A DNA stretch of 64,000 nt from Synechococcus sp. PROS-U-1 (GTDB lineage Bacteria > Cyanobacteriota > Cyanobacteriia > PCC-6307 > Cyanobiaceae). Below are positions 19,801 through 28,549 of this stretch, piece after piece. The stretch covers positions 1,550,001 through 1,614,000 of the forward strand of contig NZ_CP047951.1 of the NCBI RefSeq assembly GCF_014279755.1, in the 5' to 3' direction. Both the position numbers and the translations under genes were made by a program. Numbering within the stretch: position 1 is the stretch's first letter; each line of letters opens with the position of its first letter. The notes below the pieces were generated by a model that saw only the letters and a list, made by a program, of their open reading frames with translations, did no database searches and was not told where the DNA came from.

Positions 19801-20469
19801 GAACCGCGGCTGCTGTTCGCCATCGAGTTGCGCCAGCCCTCTGCGCAAGGTCTGAGGCGAGAGGCCGCGTTGACGCAACACCTTGAACTGATCCGGAGGC
19901 AGGCTGTGCAGTTCCTGTTGCCAGAGGTCCTGCACAACCTCGGATTGGAGCGCGGTGGCGTCGGTGTCCAGCTGAGGCTCCATCGCCGCAGCGTTGTTCA
20001 GGGCCAGACGGCGAAGACTGCGGCGGCAAAAGCCGTGGATGGTGGTGATGTCGGCCCGGTCCAGCTGCTCAAGGGCCACCAGCAACCGCCGTATCCAGGT
20101 CTGACGAGGAACGACGTCTTCAGAACCCGCCAGCCACTCCGCCAGAACGGGGTCTGGGGCGGAAGGCTCTAGGCCCTGCTCCAGCTGTTCGAGTCCCTGC
20201 AACGCCTGTTGCAGCCGCTGGCCGATGCGGGAACGCAGCTCTTCGGCCGCTGCATCGGTGAAGGTCACCACCAACAAGGCCTCGAGGGCGTGGTCGGCCT
20301 CCGTGATCAGCCGCAGGCAGAGATGCGCCAAAGCAAAGGTTTTGCCGGTGCCAGCGCTGGCCTCAAGCAGGCGGATCCCAGGGCCGAGGGGATAGGTGTT
20401 GGCATCGAAGCGCTGAGCCATGGATGGAGTCTGATCGGCTCCGGCCTCGAAACCAGTGTTAACTTCCAT
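16813..20469 (-). CDS. recB: Exonuclease V beta subunit RecB
   Basis: The 1218-residue UvrD-like helicase-nuclease has Walker A EASAGTGKTFAL, Walker B VMVDEFQDTDPVQW, VGDPKQAIYRFRGGD, and the helicase VTVHRSKGLEYPVV motif. The C-terminal nuclease domain carries the catalytic WVLDWKSNW (Asp and Lys) and AHLYLVALHRHL helix. It is the 3'-5' motor and the nuclease of RecBCD. recD follows with a four-base overlap. recC is not adjacent but about 360 bases upstream, behind a gene on the other strand. Confidence 0.93.
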   Translation of the reverse strand: MEVNTGFEAGADQTPSMAQRFDANTYPLGPGIRLLEASAGTGKTFALAHLCLRLITEADHALEALLVVTFTDAAAEELRSRIGQRLQQALQGLEQLEQGLEPSAPDPVLAEWLAGSEDVVPRQTWIRRLLVALEQLDRADITTIHGFCRRSLRRLALNNAAAMEPQLDTDATALQSEVVQDLWQQELHSLPPDQFKVLRQRGLSPQTLRRGLAQLDGEQQPRFRATDGAIDLDQSLAPQLEHWLAQLWDDFVPLWQRDHAALDAGFRQAAEQWKAQGCGATTPYSAKPKSDRCAQIIQWLNGQTAVPSLLEIAAHEKPLKEYFHPGSWCKVARKCGETDPSLVTPALQAAVAALWDAPIERTWQYLLERGLRELDRRRRRRGVITFGGLLAAMDPGDGGVAWLAPLQQRYRAVMVDEFQDTDPVQWRLLQRAFGGGERHLLLMVGDPKQAIYRFRGGDLATYMAARDQVERIDHLLDNFRTTAPLMEGLNRLMAPGLPRSELPVPAVQPRSSATPPQDAPALQLLLLSTEATSSRSALEEELPQRLAAMVLEQLQQREDLNPSDLCVLVSRHQQAEDLRRALGSCGLPTRLVTQGDVLDSEAALLLQWFLDALAEPGDDARLRLLACSGLMNIAPDALEPALLDHLALQLRGLAEAMPRLGLLGALADLLKGEQMAGLSERGRMLGDLQQAARLVQEAMHRQGLDVATAADWLRRERLHPSQPVPEARQPHSDQADSAIAVVTVHRSKGLEYPVVICPYLWQSPPAVSGPLWRDPRSGECLVRVDVHWGEGWQAAQQAQQEAMAEAERLAYVAVTRAQSQLILIWARANGQEGSPLPAWLFGAEAAGDAIDSLTDERLSDALASRKVSISIDGLVESLPSGKRWRPPLVAEPLALGSIPKRIDRSWGRASYSAWIASSDDIQLHELGRDRDPGAEEAVSAAAEPQWSETGPLAAFPRGAAAGDCLHRILERFPFTAAEAPESSGRLELIDAELRRSGLDSGLQNDVMSGLEQVLQTPLGGPLGALSLDQLGPDQRLPELSFDLPVHHVRTADLVAAFACDAQARFGASYSPALSSLSINSRGFLTGSIDLVFQDPQHKRWWVLDWKSNWIGERRTGAEPGLCGPLHYSQDAMEDQMLHHHYPLQAHLYLVALHRHLRWRLPDYSPERHLGGYVYCFLRGMPGPVDASLSGAVGPGRIVESVPINRITALDRALAEVPA

Positions 20470-20573
20470 GAAGCAGCCGGCGAAAGCTGCGAACTGGACT
20501 GGGTGTTGTCACACCCCAGAACAGAAGACGACCTGAGCGGGGGCCTGAAGAACCCTCGCTTTTTTTTGGCTGC

Positions 20574-20837
20574 ATGAAGGGATGCAACCCAACCCTTGAG
20601 AGAACTGTGGCTTGCGCCGATGTGGTGCCAGCAGCACCACAGGTTGTGTTGAGCCACCTGCCTGTTGTGTCTCCTGAACGTCGTCAGAAATTGGCTCAGC
20701 TGCTGGTGCGCAAGGCCGCCGCTGTCGAAAGCGTCGGCCAGGAACACCGGGCCTATTTCTTCCGCCGTCAGGCGGGGGATCCCGTCGTGATCTCCAACGA
20801 ACGCATGGGCGAAATGTTGGACGAGCTGTTCGCTTAG
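20574..20837 (+). CDS. Small protein lying between recB and recC on the opposite strand
   Basis: The product is up to 87 residues; the well-formed part starts near VVLSHLPVVSPERRQKL and ends ISNERMGEMLDELFA. It is mixed-charge and soluble. Its stop overlaps the recC stop by four bases in convergent orientation, and it is divergent from recB. The true start may be a GTG after the ATG at 20574. No family is recognised, but the codon use is that of its neighbours. Confidence 0.6.
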   Translation: MKGCNPTLERTVACADVVPAAPQVVLSHLPVVSPERRQKLAQLLVRKAAAVESVGQEHRAYFFRRQAGDPVVISNERMGEMLDELFA

Positions 20838-23800
20838 CGAAGCTGTGCCAGAAGGGGCCCGTAAAGCAGCTGGCACGCCTCTTGGAATCCGTCCTGATCC
20901 ATGAGTTGCTCCGCGGCGATCTCCGTACCGAAGCAGAGCTGCATCACCGGGGTTGCCCCTTCGTCCTGCCAGACCTTGCGGAAGTCCTGCTCCCCCGCCC
21001 CCGGTTTGCGCCGGTCTTTGACCACCATCTCCCAGCCGCTCTTCGGGGGGACCGGCCAGCACTGCACCCGCCCCTGTTCCGCCAGGTGATACAGCTGATG
21101 CAGATGATCCTGTGCTTCAGCCTCCATCAACACAGCCCAGCGAAGGTGCACCTCGGCTCCGGCAACCCGTTTGCTGCGAGCCACCACCGCTGAACCGGCG
21201 GCAGGAGGCCGCCCCTCGGCGCAAAGCAACAGATGCTGCAGCCAGCCGCGCATCACCGCCGCGGCGGTGAGCATGCCGGGCTGGACCACCACTTGGGTAT
21301 CACCAGCGAAGAGCAATGGCATCGGCTGGCCTGCAAGACAAGTCACTTCCCGGCGGCACGGGCCGAGCGATGCCAGCTGGCGTTGCAGGGCCTGCCAACG
21401 CTGCTGCAGATCCTCCTGTTCCAGGGAAGCACCGGCCCCCGCAGGAAGCACGCCCTGGCCCGCTAACGACGCCGTCCAATCCGGAGCCGATCCAAGAATG
21501 AAGTGCTCCTCAAGCTCGTGATTGAGAAGCAGATAGCGCTGCAAACCGTCCAGCTCGAGGGCTTCGAGATCCTCCACAGCCTCAATGCCCTCACCAGGCC
21601 GTAACCCTCGCGCCTGCAACCAGGCCTTCTGGGGCTGCTGCATCCAGGCCAGCAACGCTTCAGGGTCCAGAGCAGAACCAACATCATCCCGGTTGATGGC
21701 CTCGTCTTCGGCGAGCGGTTGTCGCCAAAGCGATGGCCAGGCCAGCCCAAAAGAGTCCTGGGCCAATGCTGGGCCTCGATCAAGACAGCGCCTGGCCTCC
21801 AACTGGCGTCGATCACAACTCAGCGGCGCCTCGGGCCTGAAGTTCTCTCGGGACAGGGGATTGGCAGCAGGCGTGATCAACAACCCGTCCGTGGATGCGC
21901 TCGCCCGACGCAACTGATCTTGCAGAACTGAAAGCCACTGCTCCACGGGCGCCGCTGGCGGCTGAGGCTCACCCGTGCGCTCCAGCCGTCCACACCAACT
22001 GATCAGCAGATGACGGCGTGCAGACATCAAGGCCTCCAGCAGCACGTAGCGATCCTGGTCGCTGCTGCGGGGATCCCCCAGGCGCCGTTGCTGCTCCAGC
22101 AGATGAAAGCCCGGACGCCGGCTCGGGCGAGGAAAGTCAGTGCTGTCGAGTCCCATCAAGACAACCACCTTGTGGGGAATCGCCCGCATCGGCTCCAGGG
22201 CGCTGATGGTGAGGGCTCCACTGCGGTGACCGAAGCGACCGCTGTCCACCGACAACGCCTCCTGCAGCACCTCCAGCGCCACGGCAGCATCGAGGTCCAA
22301 GGGGCAATCGTCCGCCCGCAGCCGCCACTCCTCCAGGGCACCCGCCCAACTCTGCAACTCGTCGGTCCAGGCCCCGCCATCGGCGAACAGCTCCTGCAAC
22401 AGGGACTGCAGCAGCTGCACCCAGCCATGGCATGGCCGGGGCTGGCGCAGGCGATCGAGCATCCGCGCCAGACGATCCAAAAGACTCCACCAACGCACCA
22501 GGCGATCGGGGTCCAGCTCCTGCTGGAACGGTGCCGCCCCTGCCGGAGCTAGACCGGGCTCTACCGGCAGCACTAGCCCAAGCAGCCAGCGGTCAAGACA
22601 CCAGCGCAGGCTGTGCACCTCATCACCGCCGCGCTCCCGGCCATCCAAACCCCAGCGAAAACCGCTGCGTTGCAGAGTTTGGGTGATCAGCACCGCCTCC
22701 TCGGCGGTGAGTCCCTGCTGGCCCTGAAGGGCTGGGTTGGCCAGAAGACGTTCCAAACCCGTGGCGGTGAGGCGCGTGGCCGCCAGCTCCAGCAGCGTGA
22801 ACATCGCCATCGACAAGCCCGGACTGCTTTGCTGGCTGCGGTCGGTGAGGCGCCAGGGCAAATCGACACCGATGGCCGCCGTGTCGTTGAACACGGAGCT
22901 AAGCAATGGTGCATAGCGCTCAATCTGCGGCGTCATCACCAGCACGTCGCGTGGCGCGAGCTCGGGATCGGCTGCCAGCCACTGCAGGATGCGATCACGC
23001 ACCAGTTGCACCTCCCGCCAAGGCCCCGGTGCCGCCTGAAACAACAGCGACTGGTCGTCGGAGGAACGGCTCAGCTCGGAGGTGTTCTCGGCATCCACCA
23101 ACTGCTGCTGAAGCTGATCGAGCAGGGTGGGCTGACGCTCTTCCGCCATGGCGATCTGCAGAGAGCCTGCAAAAAGATCCCCCTCGCGTCGCTCCCCCAG
23201 CTGCGCTTCACCGGAGCCTTCCAGCAACTGCTGGAATTCAGCACCCATCCGGCCAAGCACAGCCTCCAAGCGAGGTGCCTCCACCAACCAGCTCCCATCG
23301 GGCGGGAGCAGCCAGTCATCTCCAAGCGAGGCGCGCCGGCTGCCGCAGCGCTGCCAGAGGTCCGGACAAGGCGTCAGCAGGTAGATCTCCACCTCCAACA
23401 GCCCAGACAAGGCCTGAATCAGATCCACCTGCACCGGTGCCAGAGCGCTGATGCCGAACAGCCGCAACCGCTTCGGCAACACGGCCGGATCCACATCTCC
23501 ACGACGGAGACGATCGACGGCCTCACGCACCTGCAGACCAAAGGGAGCCCGGGGCAGCCGTTCGGCCAACAGTCTCCAGAGCACGGCTTGCCAGTCGTCG
23601 TCAGGCCGCGGCCGTTTCCATTGCTCCAGTTGATCCGGCCTGTACAGGGCGTAATCGTCCATGGCATCGGCAATCGACCGTGCCAACTGCCAGCGATCCC
23701 GCGTTAACCCCGAAGCGGTTCCCTCACGCTGGGCCAGCCAGACCCGAAGCGGCTGGGCGACCGGCTGCTCCAACAGCTCAGGCAGCAGCTCCAGCACAGC

Positions 23801-24079
23801 CCACACCAGCTGGCCCGCCCGCCAAGGATCGTCCTCCTGTGCCGGGAGATGGAGCACCTGGCGCACCAGCTGCCGCAAACGACTTCCAGGAAACGGGAAA
23901 CGCACCAGGGAACTGATGCCATTGGCCGTGGCCAGCTGTTCCCCCAACCATCGGCTGGTGGGCCAGGTGTTGACCATCACCTCCACCGTCTCCAAGGGAC
24001 CCGGCTGCTGCTCGATCAACTGACGCGACAGCAAACGAGCCAGAAATTCAGCCCTGTTGCTTCGGTAAACCGTCAGCAA
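20834..24079 (-). CDS. recC: Exonuclease V gamma subunit RecC
   Basis: The 1081-residue product opens LTVYRSNRAEFLARLL, as RecC does, and contains the inactive helicase-like fold with LLTPCPDLW, VMTPQIERYAPLL, PWRLTDRS and LMGLDSTDFPRPSRRPGF. RecC scans for Chi and splits the strands in RecBCD. It overlaps the phosphatase gene by seven bases upstream. It is similar in length to E. coli RecC (about 1120). Confidence 0.9.
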   Translation of the reverse strand: MLTVYRSNRAEFLARLLSRQLIEQQPGPLETVEVMVNTWPTSRWLGEQLATANGISSLVRFPFPGSRLRQLVRQVLHLPAQEDDPWRAGQLVWAVLELLPELLEQPVAQPLRVWLAQREGTASGLTRDRWQLARSIADAMDDYALYRPDQLEQWKRPRPDDDWQAVLWRLLAERLPRAPFGLQVREAVDRLRRGDVDPAVLPKRLRLFGISALAPVQVDLIQALSGLLEVEIYLLTPCPDLWQRCGSRRASLGDDWLLPPDGSWLVEAPRLEAVLGRMGAEFQQLLEGSGEAQLGERREGDLFAGSLQIAMAEERQPTLLDQLQQQLVDAENTSELSRSSDDQSLLFQAAPGPWREVQLVRDRILQWLAADPELAPRDVLVMTPQIERYAPLLSSVFNDTAAIGVDLPWRLTDRSQQSSPGLSMAMFTLLELAATRLTATGLERLLANPALQGQQGLTAEEAVLITQTLQRSGFRWGLDGRERGGDEVHSLRWCLDRWLLGLVLPVEPGLAPAGAAPFQQELDPDRLVRWWSLLDRLARMLDRLRQPRPCHGWVQLLQSLLQELFADGGAWTDELQSWAGALEEWRLRADDCPLDLDAAVALEVLQEALSVDSGRFGHRSGALTISALEPMRAIPHKVVVLMGLDSTDFPRPSRRPGFHLLEQQRRLGDPRSSDQDRYVLLEALMSARRHLLISWCGRLERTGEPQPPAAPVEQWLSVLQDQLRRASASTDGLLITPAANPLSRENFRPEAPLSCDRRQLEARRCLDRGPALAQDSFGLAWPSLWRQPLAEDEAINRDDVGSALDPEALLAWMQQPQKAWLQARGLRPGEGIEAVEDLEALELDGLQRYLLLNHELEEHFILGSAPDWTASLAGQGVLPAGAGASLEQEDLQQRWQALQRQLASLGPCRREVTCLAGQPMPLLFAGDTQVVVQPGMLTAAAVMRGWLQHLLLCAEGRPPAAGSAVVARSKRVAGAEVHLRWAVLMEAEAQDHLHQLYHLAEQGRVQCWPVPPKSGWEMVVKDRRKPGAGEQDFRKVWQDEGATPVMQLCFGTEIAAEQLMDQDGFQEACQLLYGPLLAQLR

Positions 24080-24777
24080 GGGCCTGCATCTCCGGCCAGC
24101 ACAGACGATCTCCGGTTGAGATCCGAAGGACGGGGAAAGGCTGCTTCGGTTGCAGCCCCCTCAACCTGAACAACCGCATCGGTTTCCGGGCAATAGGCCG
24201 AAAGACAACCGCCGTAGACCGCCCCGGTATCGATCAGGACGATGGAGCCGAGGCGTTCCACCTGGGGACGGGGCGTGTGGCCTACAACAACAAGGCCAAA
24301 ACGACCGTCATAGGCCTCCCAGAACGGGCCACGAATGGACAGATCCGGCTGGCCATCAGCGTTGAACCCGGCATGGGTGGCGCACCAACCTTCACCGCGA
24401 TAAAGCAGCGGAAGCTGTTGCAGGCGCGGCAACCACTGCCTCGCGCTGTCATCACCCAGCTGGCCATAGGTGGCGTGCTGATTCAAGTCATCCTGGGATG
24501 GTGCAGGAGCCTGGTTCTCCAAGGCCTCGATGAGGTCTTGCTCATGGTTCCCGCGCAGCCACGTGGCACGACCAGCCTGGATCAGATCCCAGACCAGATC
24601 CATCGTTGCGGGAATGGTCTGGCCACGGTTGATCACATCACCGCAGAACACCAGATGGTCATTAGGCGGGAGTAATGCGAGAAGGTTGAGAAGAGACCGA
24701 TGGCAGCCATGCACATCTCCAATCACCCAGTGCCGGCGTGTGCTCAGGCTCAAGGAAACAACATGGAGATGCACCAA
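24073..24777 (-). CDS. Metallophosphoesterase (PP1/ApaH-like)
   Basis: The 234 residues show the calcineurin-like metal motifs in order: GDVHGCHRSL, FCGDVINRG, LRGNHEQDL, THAGFN and VVGHTPRPQ. Enzymes of this type dephosphorylate proteins or cleave dinucleoside tetraphosphates. The gene overlaps the recC start by seven bases, so the two are cotranscribed; whether this has meaning for repair is unknown. An internal start (SLSTRRHWVIGDVHG region) is possible. Confidence 0.85.
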   Translation of the reverse strand: MVHLHVVSLSLSTRRHWVIGDVHGCHRSLLNLLALLPPNDHLVFCGDVINRGQTIPATMDLVWDLIQAGRATWLRGNHEQDLIEALENQAPAPSQDDLNQHATYGQLGDDSARQWLPRLQQLPLLYRGEGWCATHAGFNADGQPDLSIRGPFWEAYDGRFGLVVVGHTPRPQVERLGSIVLIDTGAVYGGCLSAYCPETDAVVQVEGAATEAAFPRPSDLNRRSSVLAGDAGPC

Positions 24778-24820
24778 TTCTGATCCTCAGCCAGACACCC
24801 CCAAAGATCCAGAAAGCAGA

Positions 24821-25156
24821 TCAAAACAAACCGAGAAAACGCTTGCGCTCCTGCTGTTGTGTCGGCTCCAACTTTGCTGTTTCCGGAGTCTCACGTCGAT
24901 AACGGGGCTTGGCATCACCGATGGTGACCAGAGGGTCGTTGTTCTTGAACCAGATCCAATCGCGAATTGGCGGGGTCTCGGTGAGATCGCGACGGGTCAG
25001 CCTTAACCCAAGCTTGGCCGAAGCTCCCAGGAGGATGTCCACCATCGCGTCGCCATCGGCACAGGTCGCCAAGGCCTTGTTGGTTTTTTCAGCACCATCG
25101 AGGGCCTTCACCAGAAGTGCGATGCGCTGCTGAACAGGGAGGGAACTGGGATTCAT
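24821..25156 (-). CDS. Conserved small protein next to ycf54, weakly Nif11-like
   Basis: The 111-residue soluble product has a helical first half ending LLGASAKLGLRLTRRDL, which faintly resembles the Nif11 leader helix pattern, then a basic C-terminus (RKRFLGLF). Its start codon shares a base with the ycf54 stop, so it is the last gene of a pdxJ-ycf54 operon. The Nif11 resemblance is my impression, not a firm assignment. Confidence 0.65.
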   Translation of the reverse strand: MNPSSLPVQQRIALLVKALDGAEKTNKALATCADGDAMVDILLGASAKLGLRLTRRDLTETPPIRDWIWFKNNDPLVTIGDAKPRYRRETPETAKLEPTQQQERKRFLGLF

Positions 25157-25476
25157 CAGACGGCACTGGCAAGGGCATCGGGAATCACCTCAGACGGTGC
25201 CTCGAACGACCCGACAACCACGTATTCGAGACGGAGTTTGAGAAAGGTGATGAAGGTGGGATCGGTGGACACCACAGCAGCAGCAGGCTGAGGGATGGTC
25301 GCCTTGAGCTCAGCCAACTCTGGAGCAGCAAGAAATGCCGGTTGCCGCACCAACCAGAAGTCGATGGTCTTGCCTGTTTCGGTGTAATTGCGTTGGCGCT
25401 CCCGCAGCACTTCCTCCAGCGGCTCCTCCACAGTGAGGAAGCGCTCGCTGGCTGCAACGAAGTGATAAGTGGTCAT
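25156..25476 (-). CDS. ycf54: Ycf54-like Mg-protoporphyrin ester cyclase factor (DUF2488)
   Basis: The 106-residue sequence has the Ycf54 pattern throughout: [73 protein letters not shown]. Ycf54 is needed for assembly or stability of the aerobic cyclase (AcsF) in chlorophyll synthesis and acts in the cytoplasm or at the thylakoid. It overlaps pdxJ by four bases. The match covers the whole family length. Confidence 0.93.
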   Translation of the reverse strand: MTTYHFVAASERFLTVEEPLEEVLRERQRNYTETGKTIDFWLVRQPAFLAAPELAELKATIPQPAAAVVSTDPTFITFLKLRLEYVVVGSFEAPSEVIPDALASAV

Positions 25477-26222
25477 CCGGGCGCCTGTCCGAAAAGGGGA
25501 TCAAGGCGGGGATTCTGAACCAAGACCTTCATATCGCGCACAGCCTGTTGCAGTCCGACGGCCACGGAACGCGCCACGATGGTGTGTCCGATGTTGAGTT
25601 CCTCCATCCCAGGAATGGCCGCGATGGGCTCAACGTTCTGATATGTCAGGCCATGGCCGGCGTTGACCCGTAAACCCAGCTGCCGCGCGATGAGCGTCCC
25701 TTGCTGCAACCGCGCCAACTCCTGCGGCTGGGTGGTCCAGTCGGCATCGGCATACCGTCCCGTGTGCAATTCCACCCAGCAGGCACCCGTATTTCTGCAG
25801 GCCTCGAGCTGAGTGGACTCAGGATCCACAAACAGACTCACAGGAATCTTGGCGGCCTGAAGAGTTTGAACCAAACCCCGCAGAGCGTTTTGTTGTCCTG
25901 CCACATCAAGGCCTCCCTCGGTGGTGACCTCCTCACGCCGTTCCGGCACAAGGGTGACCATGTCGGGCTTGATCCGCAGCGCAATCGCCACCATCTCCTC
26001 CGTGGCGGCCATTTCCAGATTGAGCCTGGAGCGCACGGTTTGCCTGAGCAACTCCACATCCCGATCCTGAATGTGGCGTCGGTCTTCCCTCAAGTGCACG
26101 GTGATCCCATCGGCCCCACCGAGTTCGGCGAGGAGAACCATCGAGACCGGATCGGGTTCCACGGTTCGCCTTGCTTCACGAATGTTGGCGATGTGGTCAA
26201 TATTGACGCCGAGGCTGGCCAT
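25473..26222 (-). CDS. pdxJ: Pyridoxine 5'-phosphate synthase
   Basis: The 249-residue TIM-barrel enzyme joins 1-deoxyxylulose 5-phosphate with 3-amino-2-oxopropyl phosphate in vitamin B6 synthesis. Seen motifs are [74 protein letters not shown] and [12 protein letters not shown]. It leads the operon pdxJ-ycf54-small gene with four-base overlap. Confidence 0.95.
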   Translation of the reverse strand: MASLGVNIDHIANIREARRTVEPDPVSMVLLAELGGADGITVHLREDRRHIQDRDVELLRQTVRSRLNLEMAATEEMVAIALRIKPDMVTLVPERREEVTTEGGLDVAGQQNALRGLVQTLQAAKIPVSLFVDPESTQLEACRNTGACWVELHTGRYADADWTTQPQELARLQQGTLIARQLGLRVNAGHGLTYQNVEPIAAIPGMEELNIGHTIVARSVAVGLQQAVRDMKVLVQNPRLDPLFGQAPG

Positions 26223-26302
26223 GTCGAGGCAGTCGTTGGCCGGATCCTATGCAGCTTTGCCTGGGGGCCTTAAGTTCTCAAACGTCGAATTTGTAGAGCC
26301 CG

Positions 26303-27004
26303 TTGCAAGCGGCCGTGGCGACCCGAGAAAGCGCCCTGAGTGTCGGAATCGACCGTTTCTGGGCTCCCCTGGCGATGTTCACCACCCAGGATCTCGCGCT
26401 GCGTCTTCAGTTTCGTGAGCGGCTGGTGCTGCATCCGGAGCATCTGCCCCATCAGGGCCCGGTGATCTTGGCGCCAACACACCGCGCCCGCTGGGATGCC
26501 CTCATGCTGCCGATGGCCGCAGGCCGTCGGGTCAGTGGGCGCGACTGCCGCTTCATGGTGACAACCACTGAAATGCGGGGGCTGCAGGGCTGGTTTCTCC
26601 AACGACTGGGCTGCTTTCCGGTGGACCAGGGACGACCTTCCATGACAACCCTGCGTCTCGCCATCGATCTATTGGCCGACGGTCAGCAGCTGGTGATGTT
26701 CCCTGAGGGCAGGATCCATCGAAAAGATGAGGCCATTCAGCTGCGGCCGGGTCTGGTGCGACTGGCCCAGCTCGCCCAGAGCCGTGATGTTTCCGTGCCT
26801 GTCGTTCCCGTCGGGCTCGGATACAGCCAGGCCCCACCACGGCCCTTCAGCCGGGCTGCCATCTGTTTTGGTTCCGCCCTGACGGTGCCACCAAAAGGCG
26901 ACCGCGAAGCGACGCGACAGTTCAACATCAAACTCGCCGCTGCGATGCATGCAGCTGAACAAGCGGCCCGTACTGCCATGGGCCGACCGCTAAAGAGCTT
27001 CTAA
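26303..27004 (+). CDS. PlsC-like 1-acylglycerol-3-phosphate acyltransferase
   Basis: The acyltransferase H(X)4D motif is THRARWD, and the second block is FPEGRIHR, followed by VVPVGLGY. Such enzymes acylate lysophosphatidate at the membrane in phospholipid synthesis. It is 233 residues if it starts at TTG 26303, or from the ATG that gives MFTTQDLALR. The gene is divergent from pdxJ. Confidence 0.8.
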   Translation: MQAAVATRESALSVGIDRFWAPLAMFTTQDLALRLQFRERLVLHPEHLPHQGPVILAPTHRARWDALMLPMAAGRRVSGRDCRFMVTTTEMRGLQGWFLQRLGCFPVDQGRPSMTTLRLAIDLLADGQQLVMFPEGRIHRKDEAIQLRPGLVRLAQLAQSRDVSVPVVPVGLGYSQAPPRPFSRAAICFGSALTVPPKGDREATRQFNIKLAAAMHAAEQAARTAMGRPLKSF

Positions 27005-27032
27005 AGTCCGCCCAACTTTTCTCGCTGTTCTC

Positions 27033-27560
27033 ATGGGTTGTCGCGCATTGCTGACAGCAGCTGCACTGGTGGCGACCCTGGGTGTCACCGCGGCCCCTGG
27101 CATCGCACAAACATCAGCAGGAAACCGCGTTCTTGCTCAGGCCCAGGGTGGTTTCAACCCTGCAGCCGTTCGCTCGATGCTCGCTAGCGGCGACGCTGCC
27201 GCTAGCCGGGGAGACCTGGCAGCGGCTCGGGCCGATTACGACAAGGCCCGTCAAGCGTCCAAGCAACTCCTGGCCTTCTATCGCGATCTCAGCGGCGCAT
27301 TCCGCGGACTGGATGCGCGGATCCCTCGAGAGATGGACAACAAGGGCCGTGAAGCTCTGGAGCTGCTGGCCGAAACCAATCTCCGACTGGCCGCCCTGTT
27401 CCGGCGCCAGAACCAGCCGGAAATCGCAGTTCCTGTGCTTGTCGAGGTGGTCAAGCTGATGACACCGGCCAAACCCCAAGGTCAGCAGGCCTACCAAAGT
27501 CTCTTGGAACTTGGCTTTGTCGAAACGGAATTCCGAGGCGCATCAGCTGCCGGCCAATGA
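27033..27560 (+). CDS. Secreted helical-repeat protein, unknown function
   Basis: A signal peptide (MGCRALLTAAALVATLGVTAAPGIAQ) is followed by about 130 alpha-helical residues with TPR-like spacing (SRGDLAAARADYDKARQASKQLL; ETNLRLAALFRRQNQPEIA). It probably sits in the periplasm or thylakoid lumen. It lies 28 bases after the acyltransferase and is probably cotranscribed. Confidence 0.75.
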   Translation: MGCRALLTAAALVATLGVTAAPGIAQTSAGNRVLAQAQGGFNPAAVRSMLASGDAAASRGDLAAARADYDKARQASKQLLAFYRDLSGAFRGLDARIPREMDNKGREALELLAETNLRLAALFRRQNQPEIAVPVLVEVVKLMTPAKPQGQQAYQSLLELGFVETEFRGASAAGQ

Positions 27561-27608
27561 GCCGGTCTGTCAGCATCTGAGCCAGTTCCCCCTTGCCCAA
27601 TCACCGCC

Positions 27609-27857
27609 ATGGTGCAGCCGGATGCCGTTGAAGCCGCGATCCAACAGGTCATTCCAGACGCCAACGTCACCGTCGAGGATCTGACCGGCGGCGGTGATCA
27701 CCTCCAGGTGACGGTTGTGTCGGCCGCTTTTGCGGGGCTCTCACGCATCCGTCAGCATCAGATGGTCTACGGCGCCCTGCAGAAAGAATTGGCAAGCGAG
27801 GCGATTCATGCCCTCGCGCTCAACACGTCAACTCCTTCGGACGCTGCGTCCGCTTAA
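27609..27857 (+). CDS. BolA-family protein
   Basis: The 82-residue class II KH-like protein has the BolA pattern ([34 protein letters not shown]... HALALNT). BolA proteins pair with monothiol glutaredoxins to carry [2Fe-2S] clusters and sense iron. The next gene encodes that partner 20 bases downstream, a pairing seen across bacteria. Confidence 0.9.
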   Translation: MVQPDAVEAAIQQVIPDANVTVEDLTGGGDHLQVTVVSAAFAGLSRIRQHQMVYGALQKELASEAIHALALNTSTPSDAASA

Positions 27858-27877
27858 CGCTCAACTCACGATCAACG

Positions 27878-28201
27878 ATGGACCCTTCCACCCAAGCTCG
27901 CATCGAAACTCTGGTCGCTTCCAGCCCGATCTTCGTGTTCATGAAGGGCTCCAAGTTGATGCCCCAATGCGGATTCTCAAACAACGTGGTCCAGATCCTG
28001 CACTCCCTCGGTGTGGCATTCGAGACATTCGATGTTCTTTCCGATATGGAAATCCGTCAGGGAATCAAGGAGTTTTCCAGCTGGCCCACCATTCCTCAGG
28101 TGTACGTCAAAGGGGAATTCATGGGCGGCTCAGACATCCTGATCGAGATGTACAACTCCGGCGAACTCAGGGAAAAACTGGAAATCGCTCTCGCCAGCTA
28201 A
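27878..28201 (+). CDS. grxD: Monothiol glutaredoxin, Grx4 type
   Basis: The 107-residue product has the CGFS active site (MPQCGFSNNVV), the FMKGSK start, SWPTIPQVYVKGEF and GGSDILIEMYNSGEL. It binds a [2Fe-2S] cluster with glutathione and exchanges it with BolA. It follows bolA in the same direction and ends one base before the convergent small gene. Confidence 0.93.
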   Translation: MDPSTQARIETLVASSPIFVFMKGSKLMPQCGFSNNVVQILHSLGVAFETFDVLSDMEIRQGIKEFSSWPTIPQVYVKGEFMGGSDILIEMYNSGELREKLEIALAS

Positions 28202-28202
28202 T

Positions 28203-28475
28203 TCAATAACCCTGGGGATGTTGCATGTACAACGTGCTCACATCCCCGTCAGGGCCTATGAAGCTGGATGGATCCATGATCCAGCGATCGATCAATTGCT
28301 CAAGACGATGCTGAGAACGAGGGTCCAGAGAACCTGACTTTCTCAGAGCATGCAGATAGCCGTCGGAGTACAGCCGTAGCTCCGAAGGGGTGTGATAGCG
28401 CGTGGTCAGCTCCTGGCAGGCATCGCACAGCGACTGGAAATGACGGATGGCTTCAGGGTCGTCGAGTGATGTCAT
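28203..28475 (-). CDS. Conserved cyanobacterial small protein (DUF6761-like)
   Basis: The roughly 90-residue soluble product starts at MTSLDDPEAIRHFQ (preferred over an ATG three codons upstream). It contains CDACQELTTRYHTPSELRLYSDGYLHALR, typical of a short conserved cyanobacterial family. The DUF number is from memory. It converges tightly with grxD. Confidence 0.7.
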   Translation of the reverse strand: MTSLDDPEAIRHFQSLCDACQELTTRYHTPSELRLYSDGYLHALRKSGSLDPRSQHRLEQLIDRWIMDPSSFIGPDGDVSTLYMQHPQGY

Positions 28476-28549
28476 GAGATACAACAGCAGCCCCTGTTAC
28501 CAGCCTGCCAGGAAATTCGGCTTAGCGTAGGCGCGCCCGGGCCGATCCA

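Noticed and set aside
17572-20172. 866-codon plus-strand frame opposite recB
   Set aside because: It is an antisense shadow of a GC-rich gene; recB has all its motifs and this frame has an unnatural Gln/Arg/His/Pro-rich composition.
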